40,423 bases of DNA from an uncultured bacterium (lineage in GTDB: Bacteria > Myxococcota_A > UBA796 > CAJQPC01). The stretch spans positions 1 through 40,423 of the forward strand of contig CAJQPC010000119.1 in the NCBI GenBank assembly GCA_905480105.1, in the 5' to 3' direction. Every line of letters begins with the position of its first letter. Position 1 is the stretch's first letter. The position numbers and the translations under genes were made by a program. Under the pieces are notes generated by a model, which saw nothing but the letters and a program-made list of their open reading frames with translations, was not told the DNA's origin and made no database searches. Shown here piece by piece: positions 27,062-35,915 of the stretch.

Positions 27062-27613
27062 GTGGCACATCCTTGGCATGACTTGCCCAACAACCCCGAG
27101 ACCGCCCATGAGTGGTTCAACGTTGTGATCGAGATTCCACGTGGCTCAAAGGTGAAATACGAGCTGGACAAGCCCAGCGGCTTGCTGCGCGTTGACCGTG
27201 TGCTTTACAGCTCGGTGCACTACCCGGCCAACTACGGCTTTCTGCCACGCAGCTACTGCGGTGATCACGACCCTTTGGACGTGCTGGTGCTGGGCCATGA
27301 GTCCATCACTCCCTTGGCCATCATGCAGGTCAAGGCCATCGGCGTGATGCACATGGAGGACGAGGGGGAGTCCGACGACAAGATCATCGCAGTCAACGTC
27401 AACGACCCCGCCTTTTGCGACTACACCGACATCCACCAGCTGCCCGTGCACATCTTCAAGGAGATCCAGAGTTTCTTCGAGGACTACAAGCAGCTGGAGA
27501 ACAAAGAGGTCAAAGTGAACTCCTGGGGCGGTGCCGAAGAGGCCCTTAGGGTGGTCAAGGAGTCTTTTGCGCTGTACCGCAAGGAAGAGCAACGGCTGCG
27601 CGGCTGGGGCTGA
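27062..27613 (+). CDS. ppa: Inorganic pyrophosphatase, family I
   Basis: This 183-residue cytoplasmic enzyme hydrolyses pyrophosphate to phosphate and so drives biosynthetic reactions. It has the family I signature: [18 protein letters not shown], then the metal-binding [10 protein letters not shown] with D68, D70 and D73, then [22 protein letters not shown], and HFFEDYK-type region [17 protein letters not shown]. The length matches bacterial soluble enzymes. The start is a GTG with a strong AGGAG. The gene diverges from the 1200-residue membrane protein gene across 95 bases. Confidence 0.97.
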   Translation: MAHPWHDLPNNPETAHEWFNVVIEIPRGSKVKYELDKPSGLLRVDRVLYSSVHYPANYGFLPRSYCGDHDPLDVLVLGHESITPLAIMQVKAIGVMHMEDEGESDDKIIAVNVNDPAFCDYTDIHQLPVHIFKEIQSFFEDYKQLENKEVKVNSWGGAEEALRVVKESFALYRKEEQRLRGWG

Positions 27614-27654
27614 ACCCCGGCTCTCTTCGGTCATACTGAGTGGATGGAGATCAA

Positions 27655-28035
27655 ATGCTGTTGTTGATGCTCGCTTGCGCCGCAGAGTGGGAAGCGGAGC
27701 TCACGCCCTTAGCGTTGGAGGCTTGGGCCCCAACGGCCGATGCCCCCGGTCTTCCGGATGCCGACCTGCATCTGCGCTTCAATGCGCCCCTGAGCGGAAG
27801 CACCCTGGACAACATCGCGGTCTACGACGCTCAAGGCGAGTGGGTCGCGGTCGAACTGGAGGCAGAGGCTGGCCGGCCCACTCTGTGGGTCAAGCCAGAA
27901 GCACTCTGGACAGGCGATGCCTCCTACACCATGGAGCTGAGCCCAGGCCTGGAGGGACAAGCCGGGGAGCTCTTGGGGGGGACAGTCGTGGTCGATTTCT
28001 CGATTTTGCAGCCCCCGGGCGGGGATTGGGAGTAG
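27655..28035 (+). CDS. Small lipoprotein with bacterial Ig-like (SbsA-type) domain
   Basis: This 126-residue protein has a seven-residue leader and lipobox MLAC (Cys8) when started at the ATG with GGAG five bases upstream. A GTG five codons earlier is the only alternative, since an in-frame TGA directly precedes it. The remaining sequence (ADLHLRFNAPLSGSTLDNIAVYDAQGEWV, ending in GGTVVVDFSI) has the pattern of a Big_5/SbsA Ig-like domain as seen in exported surface proteins. The role is unknown. It lies between ppa and the MscS-type gene, all in the same direction. Confidence 0.75.
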   Translation: MLLLMLACAAEWEAELTPLALEAWAPTADAPGLPDADLHLRFNAPLSGSTLDNIAVYDAQGEWVAVELEAEAGRPTLWVKPEALWTGDASYTMELSPGLEGQAGELLGGTVVVDFSILQPPGGDWE

Positions 28036-28079
28036 AATCTGGCCGCGTAAAAACGCTCGCGTAGACCCAGGACGACTTG

Positions 28080-29249
28080 ATGTGGCCACTGATTCAGGCA
28101 GCCCTTGCCCAGAGCGAGGCCACCACTCCGCCGGCTGAGGCGCCACCGGTCGAGCCCACTGGCGTGGAGCCCACCGGCGGTGACCTGGGACCAAAGCTCT
28201 CTTTGCCCCTGGACCAGATGCCGCCCGAAGTTGACCCCGGCCCGGTCTCCACAGCGGACCCAACGCCTATCTTCCGGACCAGTGAGAACCTGTTCGAGGA
28301 CACGACACGCCTCGTCCAAGAAGCCGCTGCGATTTCTGACCACCCAGAGATGCTTATGGCCGGCCAGAGCACCCTGGGCCAACTGTTAGAACTGCACCTG
28401 TTCACCATCGGAAGCGTGGAGTTCACCCCGGGTCGGCTGCTTCTCACCGCCCTGACGGTGCTGCTGACCTTCACCTTCTCGCGCCTGATCCGACGGGCCA
28501 CAACACGCGCATTCAACATGCGCGGGGTCACCGACCAGGGCCGCATCGGCGTGACCAACCGGCTGGTGCACTACACCGTGCTGCTGCTCGGCTTCTCCAT
28601 GTCCCTGGAGGCGATGGGCATTCATCTCTCGGCCCTGTTCGCAGCCGGCGCGATCTTTGCGGTCGGACTGGGTTTTGCATTGCAAGACATCGTGCAGAAC
28701 TTTGTCAGCGGAGTCATTCTGCTGATCGAGCGAAGCATCAAACCCATGGACGTGATCGAGTTCGAAGGCGAAGTCGTTCGCGTAGAGCAGATGGGCATCC
28801 GGGCCACGGTTGTGCGCACCCAGAACGAAGAAGAGATCATCGTGCCCAACGGCACGCTGGTCGGCAGCGCGGTCAAGAACTACACCAAGGGTGATCGGGA
28901 CTACCGGATTCGCGCTTCCGTTGGGGTGCACTACAAGAGCGACATGGCCCAAGTCGAGCAGGCCCTGATCAAGGCCGCCAAGGCCATGCCCGGACCCGCG
29001 CACATCAAGACACCAGTGGCCTTGCTGGTAAATTTTGGGGACAACTCAGTGAACTGGGAGCTGAGCCTCTGGACCCAGAGTCCCTGGTCCCAGCTCGTGA
29101 CACGCTCTCAGCTCAACATGCTGATCTGGAACATCTTCAAAGAAGAAGGCATAGAGCTTGCCTTTCCTCAGCTGGATCTGCACCTGGACCAGGCCGTGCT
29201 CGACGCCCTGCGCGGGTCTTCCAAGGGCGCTCTCACGAGCAAGAAGTAG
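28080..29249 (+). CDS. MscS-family mechanosensitive channel with N-terminal extension
   Basis: This 389-residue protein has an N-terminal hydrophobic leader (MWPLIQAALAQ), a roughly 100-residue Pro/Glu-rich exported segment, and then a MscS channel core. The core has hydrophobic helices (GRLLLTALTVLLTFTFSRL, LVHYTVLLLGFSMSLEAMG), the pore helix (LFAAGAIFAVGLGFALQDIVQNFVSGVILLIERSIKPMD), the beta domain (VVRVEQMGIRATVVRTQNEEEIIVPNGTLVGSAVKNY) and a C-terminal alpha/beta domain. AGGA lies seven bases before the ATG; a TTG directly upstream is disregarded. It is a second, distinct MscS in the window. The alpha/beta hydrolase frame begins right after its stop. Confidence 0.93.
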   Translation: MWPLIQAALAQSEATTPPAEAPPVEPTGVEPTGGDLGPKLSLPLDQMPPEVDPGPVSTADPTPIFRTSENLFEDTTRLVQEAAAISDHPEMLMAGQSTLGQLLELHLFTIGSVEFTPGRLLLTALTVLLTFTFSRLIRRATTRAFNMRGVTDQGRIGVTNRLVHYTVLLLGFSMSLEAMGIHLSALFAAGAIFAVGLGFALQDIVQNFVSGVILLIERSIKPMDVIEFEGEVVRVEQMGIRATVVRTQNEEEIIVPNGTLVGSAVKNYTKGDRDYRIRASVGVHYKSDMAQVEQALIKAAKAMPGPAHIKTPVALLVNFGDNSVNWELSLWTQSPWSQLVTRSQLNMLIWNIFKEEGIELAFPQLDLHLDQAVLDALRGSSKGALTSKK

Positions 29250-29264
29250 GTGGGGCTGTTGCCG

Positions 29265-30134
29265 ATGTGGTTCATGGCCCTGGGCTGCGCGGCGATGGTG
29301 CCCGTCCCGGAATGGCCAAATTCCGGCTGCGAGAGCAGCCACCGGTCCACACTCGGCCACACACTCGTACGCGGAGACCAGGCGGTCTTGGAGCCAGGCT
29401 TGGCTCTTGGGGTCTTGTCTCCGATGGAGACGGGTTGCTGGCCAGCGATTGTGCTGGTCCCCCCTGGAATCCAGGACGGACTATCCTTCCTGGACACAGA
29501 ACTCGGCGCCCAGTTGGCCAGCGCGGGGATCGTGGTGGTCGCCTATGACCCCAGCGGCAGGGGGGCCTCGGGCGGGGAGGAGAACTACGGCGGGCTCCAG
29601 CACCAAGGGGATCTAGCTGCGGTGTTGCGTTGGACAGCGAATCTCTATGCTGTCGACCCCAACCGGGTGACCGTGCTCTCTCGCAGCATTGGGATAGCGG
29701 CAGCAGCGGGCGTTTTAGGAGGAGATGCCAGCTTGAGCGTTCAGAATCTGGTGGACCTCGAGGGCCCCGCGAGCCTGCCCGATGACCTGCAGTACGTGGC
29801 CGAACATGCACAGGAAACCCTGAACGATGCAGCCACGGACGAGGACTGGTGGCTGGAGCGTTCGGCGTCGGAGAGCTTGGGCACCTATCCTGGCCACTAC
29901 CTGCGCATTCAGGCGCTCAGTGACCACGCGACAGGCACTTGGGTGGGCCACGCACTGCGCCTAATGCAGGTCGCACAGGGTGGACTTGCGGCCACCGCTT
30001 CCTTGAACGGGATCCAGTCTGAGAGCTGGGACTATGAGTCGGTTCAGGCGGAAGCTCTGGAGGGGCGGGTGAAGGTGGACGATCCCCGCGCGGTGACCCT
30101 GGTTTTGGGGGTGGTGAATCGCGGTGTAGAATGA
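29265..30134 (+). CDS. Alpha/beta-hydrolase fold lipoprotein
   Basis: This 289-residue protein has a short leader with lipobox ALGC (Cys8). Starting at GTG 29250, directly after the MscS stop, would add only five residues. The body looks like an alpha/beta hydrolase: PAIVLVPPG as the first core strand with an oxyanion-hole-like PPG, IVVVAYDPSGRGASGG, and the nucleophile elbow VTVLSRSIGIAAAAG, where SxSxG replaces the usual GxSxG. An Asp and His follow at QALSDHATGTWVGHA. It could be a surface peptidase or esterase (dienelactone-hydrolase or S9-like). Stop and next start overlap by four bases (ATGA). Confidence 0.78.
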   Translation: MWFMALGCAAMVPVPEWPNSGCESSHRSTLGHTLVRGDQAVLEPGLALGVLSPMETGCWPAIVLVPPGIQDGLSFLDTELGAQLASAGIVVVAYDPSGRGASGGEENYGGLQHQGDLAAVLRWTANLYAVDPNRVTVLSRSIGIAAAAGVLGGDASLSVQNLVDLEGPASLPDDLQYVAEHAQETLNDAATDEDWWLERSASESLGTYPGHYLRIQALSDHATGTWVGHALRLMQVAQGGLAATASLNGIQSESWDYESVQAEALEGRVKVDDPRAVTLVLGVVNRGVE

Positions 30135-30550
30135 ACACCATGAAGACCTCAACTGCGATCTGTGTTTCGGCCCTGTTTTCCCTCTGTGCCTGCACGGGCG
30201 GCGGATTGGACTCTGAGTCGGAGGGACTTTCCTCCCTCAGCATCACGGCCACCTTCTCCGATTACCTGCCGGAAGCGACGGGATGCCAGACCGCCTACGC
30301 CGAGAGCCTGTGGATCGACTTAGAGTCCGCCAACGGTGAGACCAGCGTCTTGGCCCAGCCCTGCGATGATCGGGCGGTGCTCCTGGAGAACCTGAGCCCC
30401 GGAGCATGGCTGCTACAGGTACGCACAGTGCAGGATCCGGAGACCCACACAGGGATCTGGGGCACGAGTCCTGCCACCGCGATCACCTTGTTGGATGGTG
30501 AGAACAGCGAGGATGTGGTGGTGTCCTGTCAGGCGCTCTGCGGGGAGTGA
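30131..30550 (+). CDS. Small lipoprotein of unknown function
   Basis: This 139-residue protein has a conventional lipoprotein signal with a Lys in the n-region (MNTMKTSTAICVSALFSL) and a cysteine pair at the cleavage area (CAC, then TGGG). The mature part contains SLSITATFSDYLPEATGCQ, LWIDLESANGE, LLENLSPGAWLLQVRTV and a late QALCGE, suggesting a beta-sandwich with one or two disulfides. I recognise no family. The ATGA overlap with the hydrolase gene indicates coupled translation. Its normal leader contrasts with its neighbours' very short ones. Confidence 0.75.
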   Translation: MNTMKTSTAICVSALFSLCACTGGGLDSESEGLSSLSITATFSDYLPEATGCQTAYAESLWIDLESANGETSVLAQPCDDRAVLLENLSPGAWLLQVRTVQDPETHTGIWGTSPATAITLLDGENSEDVVVSCQALCGE

Positions 30551-30597
30551 GTTTCAAGGGGGAGCCCCACACACACCAGGCTCTGAGCCTGCTCCCC

Positions 30598-31422
30598 TCA
30601 GTGTGAGTTCACCAACGGCGTGACCCGCTCCCGGAGTCCCGGCGGCAGCTTCTCGTCCAGCGCCGCGATGATCTGCTTGGCCGAGTAGCGCGCGGAGAAA
30701 TGGGTAAACAAGATGCACTCGTTCTCGAAGAGCTCCGCACGCTCGACCACCTCGTCCAGGTGAATGTGCCCCTTGCTGCGGCACTGCTCCACGCTGACCC
30801 GATCATCCACGAAGGTGACCTCCATCACCAGGACCTTGGACTTGCGCACGACCTCTTCCTTCTCGAGTACCTCGATTAGGGAGTCGCCGGTAAACGACAG
30901 CACTGGGTACTCCAGCGTGTTGGTCACTTCCTGGCCTGCAACACGTAGATCCCGGATCTCGTGGCCAGTCATGCCCTGGTACTCCGTCTTGAGCTTCTTC
31001 TTCGATGCCCAGATCGAATAGCCCTGGCAGGGAACTCGGTGAATCGAGCGAAAGGGAATCGCGAAGTGGTTGTTCCGCAGTGGAATGCGCTCACCCGGTC
31101 CAGCCACGATGAGCTCGTGGGCCAGACGGCTTCGGTCTAAGCGCCGATATGCGTTGAACAGAGCCTTAAAGGCCTTCTCGTTCTCGGGGCCGATCACGTA
31201 AGTCGGCGGGGTAAGCCCCATCAGTCCGCGCGTGGCAGCGTGGTAGCAGACCCCGCCGATGTGATCCATGTGGCCGTGCGTGATGAGGACGGTGTCTTGG
31301 AGCACTGCGCTGCGCGGGCAGCGGCCAATGTCCAGGGCCAACTTGAGCCCCGGGATCTGGATGCAGGTCTCCAGTCCCCCAACGCTGGTGGCGTCGATCG
31401 CGATGCCAGAGAGCTGGAGCAT
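30598..31422 (-). CDS. RNase Z-like metallo-beta-lactamase fold protein
   Basis: This 274-residue cytoplasmic metallohydrolase resembles RNase Z/ElaC proteins. The zinc-binding THGHMDH (H49, H51, D53, H54) follows the core strand DTVLITHG. Further ligand candidates are in LSFTGDS, in KGHIHLDE and in ILFTHFSARY, which matches the C-terminal HxS motif of RNase Z. It differs from typical RNase Z at the start (GIAIDATSVGGLETC), so tRNA 3'-end processing is a reasonable but unproven role. The ATG has AGGA eight bases upstream. It diverges from the Rossmann protein gene across 100 bases. Confidence 0.82.
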   Translation of the reverse strand: MLQLSGIAIDATSVGGLETCIQIPGLKLALDIGRCPRSAVLQDTVLITHGHMDHIGGVCYHAATRGLMGLTPPTYVIGPENEKAFKALFNAYRRLDRSRLAHELIVAGPGERIPLRNNHFAIPFRSIHRVPCQGYSIWASKKKLKTEYQGMTGHEIRDLRVAGQEVTNTLEYPVLSFTGDSLIEVLEKEEVVRKSKVLVMEVTFVDDRVSVEQCRSKGHIHLDEVVERAELFENECILFTHFSARYSAKQIIAALDEKLPPGLRERVTPLVNSH

Positions 31423-31522
31423 TTTAGGGTTCCTGGGTCAAGGACTGGTGGGCGTCTCCCTCTATTCAACACGGAGGTGTTAGGACAGGGGCTGGAAGAT
31501 CTGTCTTAGGAGATCCTGCAGC

Positions 31523-33211
31523 ATGTACACCCGATTTCTTGTTCTTGGTGGCGCCGGTCTGGTTGGTACGCAGGTAGTACGACACATTTGCCGTACCTTA
31601 GAGCCAGACACCATTGTGGTCGCCTCGCTCAAGCGCGAAGAAGCGGTGGCCTCGTGCGAGAAATTCGAGCGAGAGTTCCCTGGCCAGATCAAGTTTGTTC
31701 CCGCCTGGGGCAACCTGTTCGTGAGCCAGGCGCTGGCCAACTCCCCCCGCGGTGAGATGATGGCCGACCCAACGACCCGTGCAGCACTCCTGGGCGCGGT
31801 CTACGGCGACTTTGACAGTGCCTACGAAGGGAATCAGCTGGTGGGCATGCTGCGCGAGCACAAGCCCCAAGTGATTGTCGACTGCGTAAACACGGCGACA
31901 GGGTTTAGTTACCTGGACATCTTCGACGGCGCCGCCAAGGTGCAAGAGTGGATCGGAGAGGACGGCTTTGATCCGAAGGGAACAAGCGATCTGGAGGGCT
32001 TTCTACTCTCTCAGTCCGTCCCTCAGCTGATCCGCCACGTCCGTTTTGTTCACCGCTCCACGATCGAGGTTGGAGTCAAGGTCTACGTGAAGGTGGGCAC
32101 CACAGGTACCGGTGGCATGGGAATGAACATTCCCTACACCCACTCCGAGGACCGCCCCTCCAAGAAGCTTCTGGCCAAGAACGAGGCCGCATTTGGTCAC
32201 ACCGGCCTGCTCTTCCTTCTGGCCCGCACCCCCGGCGCCCCCATCGTGAAGGAGGTCAAGCCGGCGGCCATGATCGGCTACCGAGCGGTGACCGTAAAGC
32301 AGGTGCGCGACAAGCACGGCAACCGAGACTTGGTGCAAGCCCAGACCTTGAGCCTGAGCGCTGAAGACGCCTTGGAGCTTCGCGACGACGCCTCCGGCTA
32401 CCCGGTCACTGGCACCCTGGACGTGGCGGTCGTGGACACCGGCGAGAATGGCGTGTTCACCCGCGGCGAATTCAGTGCGATCACGGCCTTGGGCCAGATG
32501 GAGTACGTCACGCCCGAAGAGATCGCCGCGATCGTCGTGCGAGAGATCCGAGGGGCCACCACCGGCCGGGACATCATCTCTGCCCTGGACGGAGCCGTGA
32601 TCGACCCAAGCTACAAGGCGGGCTTGGTGCGCGGAGTTGCCCTGCAGGACTTGGAAGCCGTCGAGCAAGCCAGCCTGAAAGACCACAGCGGTGTGCCCAG
32701 CATCGCCTTGGGCCGCCTGGGGCCACCCGAGCTCTCCAAGCTGCTCTTCGAGGGCGCCCTACTGGGCCACGTCTACGGCACCCTGGAGGCTCTGGCAGAC
32801 GACAACGCCGACGCCCTGGTCGCCGCCGAGCGCCTGAAAGAAGCGCTCAAGGCCACCCAGGTCGGCACACTGGCCCCCAGCATTGGCATCCCCATCCTGC
32901 TCCCAGACGGCGCCACCCTGCTGCGCGGTCCACGCATCAACGTGCCCGAGGTCTTGGGCCACAAGACCAGCGTACCTATGAGCGCCAGCTCCGTGGACGC
33001 ATGGTCCGCAAAGGGCTGGGTTGACCTGCGCCCCCGAAACATCGAGCGCTGGCGCGACCGCGCCCGCCGCATGAACCAAGCCCGCACCGACCTGCGCGTG
33101 GCCGGCTCCGCAGCCGCAACCATTCAGTCCTACATGAGCGACAAGTTCGAGATTGGGGAAGTGGTTGCGTGGGTGTTTAACAATGAGATGGGCGGACACC
33201 GGGTCAAGTAA
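31523..33211 (+). CDS. Large NAD(P)-binding Rossmann protein, function unknown
   Basis: This 562-residue protein begins with a Rossmann nucleotide-binding motif (FLVLGGAGLVGTQVVRHI, GGxGxxG at about 9-15), as in short-chain dehydrogenases and epimerases. Later segments include VIVDCVNTATGFSYLDIFDGA, a basic-rich IRHVRFVHRSTIEVGVKVYVKVGTTGTGGMGMNIPYTHSEDRPS-type region and a C-terminal half (from about residue 240) that I cannot assign. That half includes IPILLPDGATLLRGPRINVPE. The protein is about twice the length of a simple SDR. I see no clear YxxxK catalytic pair. AGGAG sits ten bases before the ATG. It ends 33 bases from the convergent Fe-S oxidoreductase gene. Confidence 0.75.
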   Translation: MYTRFLVLGGAGLVGTQVVRHICRTLEPDTIVVASLKREEAVASCEKFEREFPGQIKFVPAWGNLFVSQALANSPRGEMMADPTTRAALLGAVYGDFDSAYEGNQLVGMLREHKPQVIVDCVNTATGFSYLDIFDGAAKVQEWIGEDGFDPKGTSDLEGFLLSQSVPQLIRHVRFVHRSTIEVGVKVYVKVGTTGTGGMGMNIPYTHSEDRPSKKLLAKNEAAFGHTGLLFLLARTPGAPIVKEVKPAAMIGYRAVTVKQVRDKHGNRDLVQAQTLSLSAEDALELRDDASGYPVTGTLDVAVVDTGENGVFTRGEFSAITALGQMEYVTPEEIAAIVVREIRGATTGRDIISALDGAVIDPSYKAGLVRGVALQDLEAVEQASLKDHSGVPSIALGRLGPPELSKLLFEGALLGHVYGTLEALADDNADALVAAERLKEALKATQVGTLAPSIGIPILLPDGATLLRGPRINVPEVLGHKTSVPMSASSVDAWSAKGWVDLRPRNIERWRDRARRMNQARTDLRVAGSAAATIQSYMSDKFEIGEVVAWVFNNEMGGHRVK

Positions 33212-33244
33212 AGAGCATAGAGCCCAGGCCCACCCTGAGCCCCA

Positions 33245-35185
33245 CTACTTGGCGGGCGTGGGCTCCTCTTCTTTCTCCTGGACCGGACCACCGCCGCTAA
33301 GACGCTCGAAGAGCATTGTGGAGATGTCCTCGATCTGGGTCTTCTCGTCCTTGGCAACCGCCAGCATGCGGTGACAGCCAGGACAGCCAGTGACGATCTT
33401 GTCCACCTTGGTTTCTTCCATGATGGTCTGAAAGCGGTTCTTGGACACCTTGGCCGGGCTGTCCCACAGAAAGCCACCGCCACCGCCGCCACAGCACGCT
33501 GGAGTCGTGGGGCTGTTTCCAGCAGTCAGACCGGTCACACCAGCCTTGGCCAGCAACGTGTCAAAGGCTGCGGTCTCATCGTTGTGGATGGTCTTGCAGG
33601 GGTGGTGCACCGCCACCTCTTCCTTGGATATGTCAACCTGGAGCTTGCCGCTCTCGATGAGCTCTAAGAGAAGGGTGATGTGGCTCATCACCCCGGTGAA
33701 GGGTGCCTTGCCCATCTCAACTGCAGCAGCGGAGAGCTGAGTAGAGACGTTGTCCCTACAGTGAGGACAGACGGTGAGGATCTTCTTGGTGTGATCCTCG
33801 CCCAAGGAGTCAGAGAGCTCCTCGACCTTTTCGATCTTGTAGAACGGCCAGTCCTCGAACAGCCCTCCTCCGTGAAGCAGGCCTTCGCCCCAACAGGTCT
33901 CGTCTTCTAAAACGCCGTACTTCACGCCAGCCGCCTCGAGCAGTCGTGCAGTGGCCACGACCACTGGGCGCACGTCAGGGCTGTAAGAGCCCTGACAGCC
34001 CAGGATAAAGAGAATGTCGTGCGCTTCGGCGTCGTAGATCGGGATGCCGTTGGACTCGATGAACTGGCTGCGGTCTTCGGTGTCGGCAGCGAAGATGTTG
34101 CCTGTGCTGCTGACAGGGCTCGCGCCCGTGTCCTTGAGCGCGCGGGGCGGGTACACACCGGCGGCAGTCATACGGGAGCGCAGCTCCAGACCGGACTTGG
34201 AGGGGCGGTTGCCCACAGGGCAGACCACATCGCATGCACGGCACTGGGTGCAGGTGGAGACGATATCGGGGGGGGCGAGCTCGACCAGCGCAGCCTCGTC
34301 CGAGCCCGGGTCTCTAAAGGCCAGGACGAAGTGCTCCCGAGGCTTGAGTCCCGCCTCTGCCGACGGACAGGCATCGTTGCATCGGCCACACTCAATGCAA
34401 GCCGCTGGGTCAAACAGGGTGTGGAAGCTAAAGTCGCTCACGCCATTGGGCATGCCAACGCGGGCCAGCTCAGCCTCGAAGTCCTCCTCGGAGGCATCCT
34501 CGTCGCTCATGTCCAGGTCGATACCAGGAACCGCACGGTCGGCGGGCATCTCCGTCATGTGCTTGAGAACCACGTTGATCGGGCCAACGACCAAGTGGAA
34601 GTGCTTGCCATATGCAATCAAGCTGGGGAAACCGCAGAGGATCAAGAAGTGAATCCACCAGTTCACCATCGCGCCCGTGTTTTCCAGATCTTCCATGCCC
34701 GGGGCGTAGCGCTCAACCAGGTAGGTGATCATCAGCCCAGCGATAAGAGCCAGCACAATTCCGGACTCCAGCATGTGGGTGAGCCGGTCTTTCATCACGG
34801 TGTAGCGGCGAATGGCCAGCGCAATGACACCGAGCAGCACCAGCACCGCAACGCCATCCAAGACGTAGTCCACGGGTCCCAAGGCGATGGGATGGGGCAA
34901 ATCCAGCAAGCCGTTGAAGAAGTGGGTGACCGACTTTACGCCAAAAGACACAAAGCCGTAGAACACCGCAAAGTGAAAGACACCCGCTCCAGGACGGTTT
35001 GCGATGACCTTTTTCTGGGAGAGAACCTCCCAGATGCCAGTCCACAAACCGCTGCGGTTGACGATCTTGATCTGATTGCGCTTGGGCCACACGTGCTTGA
35101 GACGGCGTGTCCAGGCAATGTAGCTAGCACTCGCGCCACCAATCAGGGCAAAAAGGAGGATTAGAATCGCTTGAATGTACTGCAT
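33245..35185 (-). CDS. Membrane Fe-S oxidoreductase (HdrD/EtfD-like, CCG domains)
   Basis: This 646-residue protein has several N-terminal membrane helices (MQYIQAILILLFALIGG, YVLDGVAVLVLLGVIAL, IVLALIAGLMITYLV), as in NarI-like cytochrome b parts. It then has two [4Fe-4S] ferredoxin motifs (CIECGRCNDACP and CTQCRACDVVCP) and two CCG domains (GCQGSYSPDV, CPHCRDN, HHPCK and ACCGGGGGG, then TGCPGCHRM). This is the architecture of HdrD-type and ETF-linked quinone oxidoreductases that pass electrons from flavoproteins to the membrane. Met 35185 is chosen because GAGG lies upstream and the membrane helix starts there. No etfAB genes are adjacent. It may serve fatty acid oxidation, which is inference. 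Confidence 0.88.
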   Translation of the reverse strand: MQYIQAILILLFALIGGASASYIAWTRRLKHVWPKRNQIKIVNRSGLWTGIWEVLSQKKVIANRPGAGVFHFAVFYGFVSFGVKSVTHFFNGLLDLPHPIALGPVDYVLDGVAVLVLLGVIALAIRRYTVMKDRLTHMLESGIVLALIAGLMITYLVERYAPGMEDLENTGAMVNWWIHFLILCGFPSLIAYGKHFHLVVGPINVVLKHMTEMPADRAVPGIDLDMSDEDASEEDFEAELARVGMPNGVSDFSFHTLFDPAACIECGRCNDACPSAEAGLKPREHFVLAFRDPGSDEAALVELAPPDIVSTCTQCRACDVVCPVGNRPSKSGLELRSRMTAAGVYPPRALKDTGASPVSSTGNIFAADTEDRSQFIESNGIPIYDAEAHDILFILGCQGSYSPDVRPVVVATARLLEAAGVKYGVLEDETCWGEGLLHGGGLFEDWPFYKIEKVEELSDSLGEDHTKKILTVCPHCRDNVSTQLSAAAVEMGKAPFTGVMSHITLLLELIESGKLQVDISKEEVAVHHPCKTIHNDETAAFDTLLAKAGVTGLTAGNSPTTPACCGGGGGGFLWDSPAKVSKNRFQTIMEETKVDKIVTGCPGCHRMLAVAKDEKTQIEDISTMLFERLSGGGPVQEKEEEPTPAK

Positions 35186-35424
35186 GCAAAAGCCTCGGTT
35201 CTTCGGCTCCTGGCTCGGCCACCCGGGGGTGCCAGCCGGAACTGAATCAGCATTCAGAAAAGGATGGGTCTCCCTTATCCTATTGAATGCAGCGGCCCCA
35301 CATTGCACTGTCGACACCACCACAAGCGGGCTCCGCTATTTCCGTCGCGCCTACCCTGGCCCACTTTTCCCGCTCCAGGATGTCACTCGGCTGTCGGGCA
35401 CAACGCAGGTCCAACAAGGGCTTG
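35186..35424. other. Upstream region of the Fe-S oxidoreductase gene
   Basis: These 239 bases lie between the Lrp-type gene stop and the Fe-S oxidoreductase start (both minus strand). Apart from the inverted repeat at 35242-35257, I see no gene or RNA here. The region should hold the oxidoreductase promoter. Confidence 0.5.
35242..35257. promoter_or_regulatory. Perfect inverted repeat, candidate operator
   Basis: CTGAAT-CAGC-ATTCAG is a perfect 6+4+6 inverted repeat centred about 65 bases upstream of the Fe-S oxidoreductase start. Its size and symmetry suit a dimeric repressor such as a TetR- or GntR-family protein. No such regulator gene is in the window, so the binding protein is unknown. 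Confidence 0.4.
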
Positions 35425-35907
35425 CTAATCACGGCCACCGTATACCGGCATTCCTCCTGCATCGAGCCGACCAAAGACTAGGCTCGTCTCGATCTGGGAG
35501 ACCTCCTCCCGGGTGGTGAAGGAGTCCAGCGCCAGGTCCCGGAGATGATCTGAGTTTCGTACAGCAACGTGCAGAACAAAGTCATACTTCCCGCTGACAT
35601 GGAAAGCCTGGACCACTTCTTCCAGGCCCGCGACGTGGTCCTGGAAGGTTCGCAGGCGGTCCCGGCTGTGCTTCGTCAGTGCCACCAGCATCAAGGCCTG
35701 AAGCCCCACTTCTGCGGACGCCGGGTCCAGCTGCGCGTGGAAGCCGATTAGGGCGCCCTGTTCGACAAGGCGACGTACTCGTCCCAAGCAAGTCGAAGGC
35801 GCAAGACCAATGCGGGCGGCCAGCTCCTTGTTGGAGAGCCGTGCGTCATCGCGCAGATGTCTAAGAATATCGAAGTCGATTCGATCCAGGGGGCTACTTT
35901 TACTCAT
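35425..35907 (-). CDS. Lrp/AsnC family transcriptional regulator
   Basis: This 160-residue DNA-binding protein has the N-terminal Lrp winged helix-turn-helix (LDRIDFDILRHLRDDARLSNKELAARIGLAPSTCLGRVRRL) followed by the RAM ligand-binding domain (ALMLVALTKHS, VVQAFHVSGKYDFVLHVAVRN). The family senses amino acids and often controls a divergent amino acid-metabolism gene, as here. The ATG at 35907 is used because the frame upstream of it is AT-rich intergenic sequence. It diverges from the Cys/Met PLP enzyme gene, an arrangement like Pseudomonas mdeR-mdeA. It most likely binds the shared intergenic region. Confidence 0.93.
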   Translation of the reverse strand: MSKSSPLDRIDFDILRHLRDDARLSNKELAARIGLAPSTCLGRVRRLVEQGALIGFHAQLDPASAEVGLQALMLVALTKHSRDRLRTFQDHVAGLEEVVQAFHVSGKYDFVLHVAVRNSDHLRDLALDSFTTREEVSQIETSLVFGRLDAGGMPVYGGRD

Positions 35908-35915
35908 AAATAGAA

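Noticed and set aside
34019..35164. 381-codon plus-strand frame antisense to the Fe-S oxidoreductase
   Set aside because: The minus strand carries both ferredoxin motifs and the CCG domains; the antisense translation has no recognisable motif.
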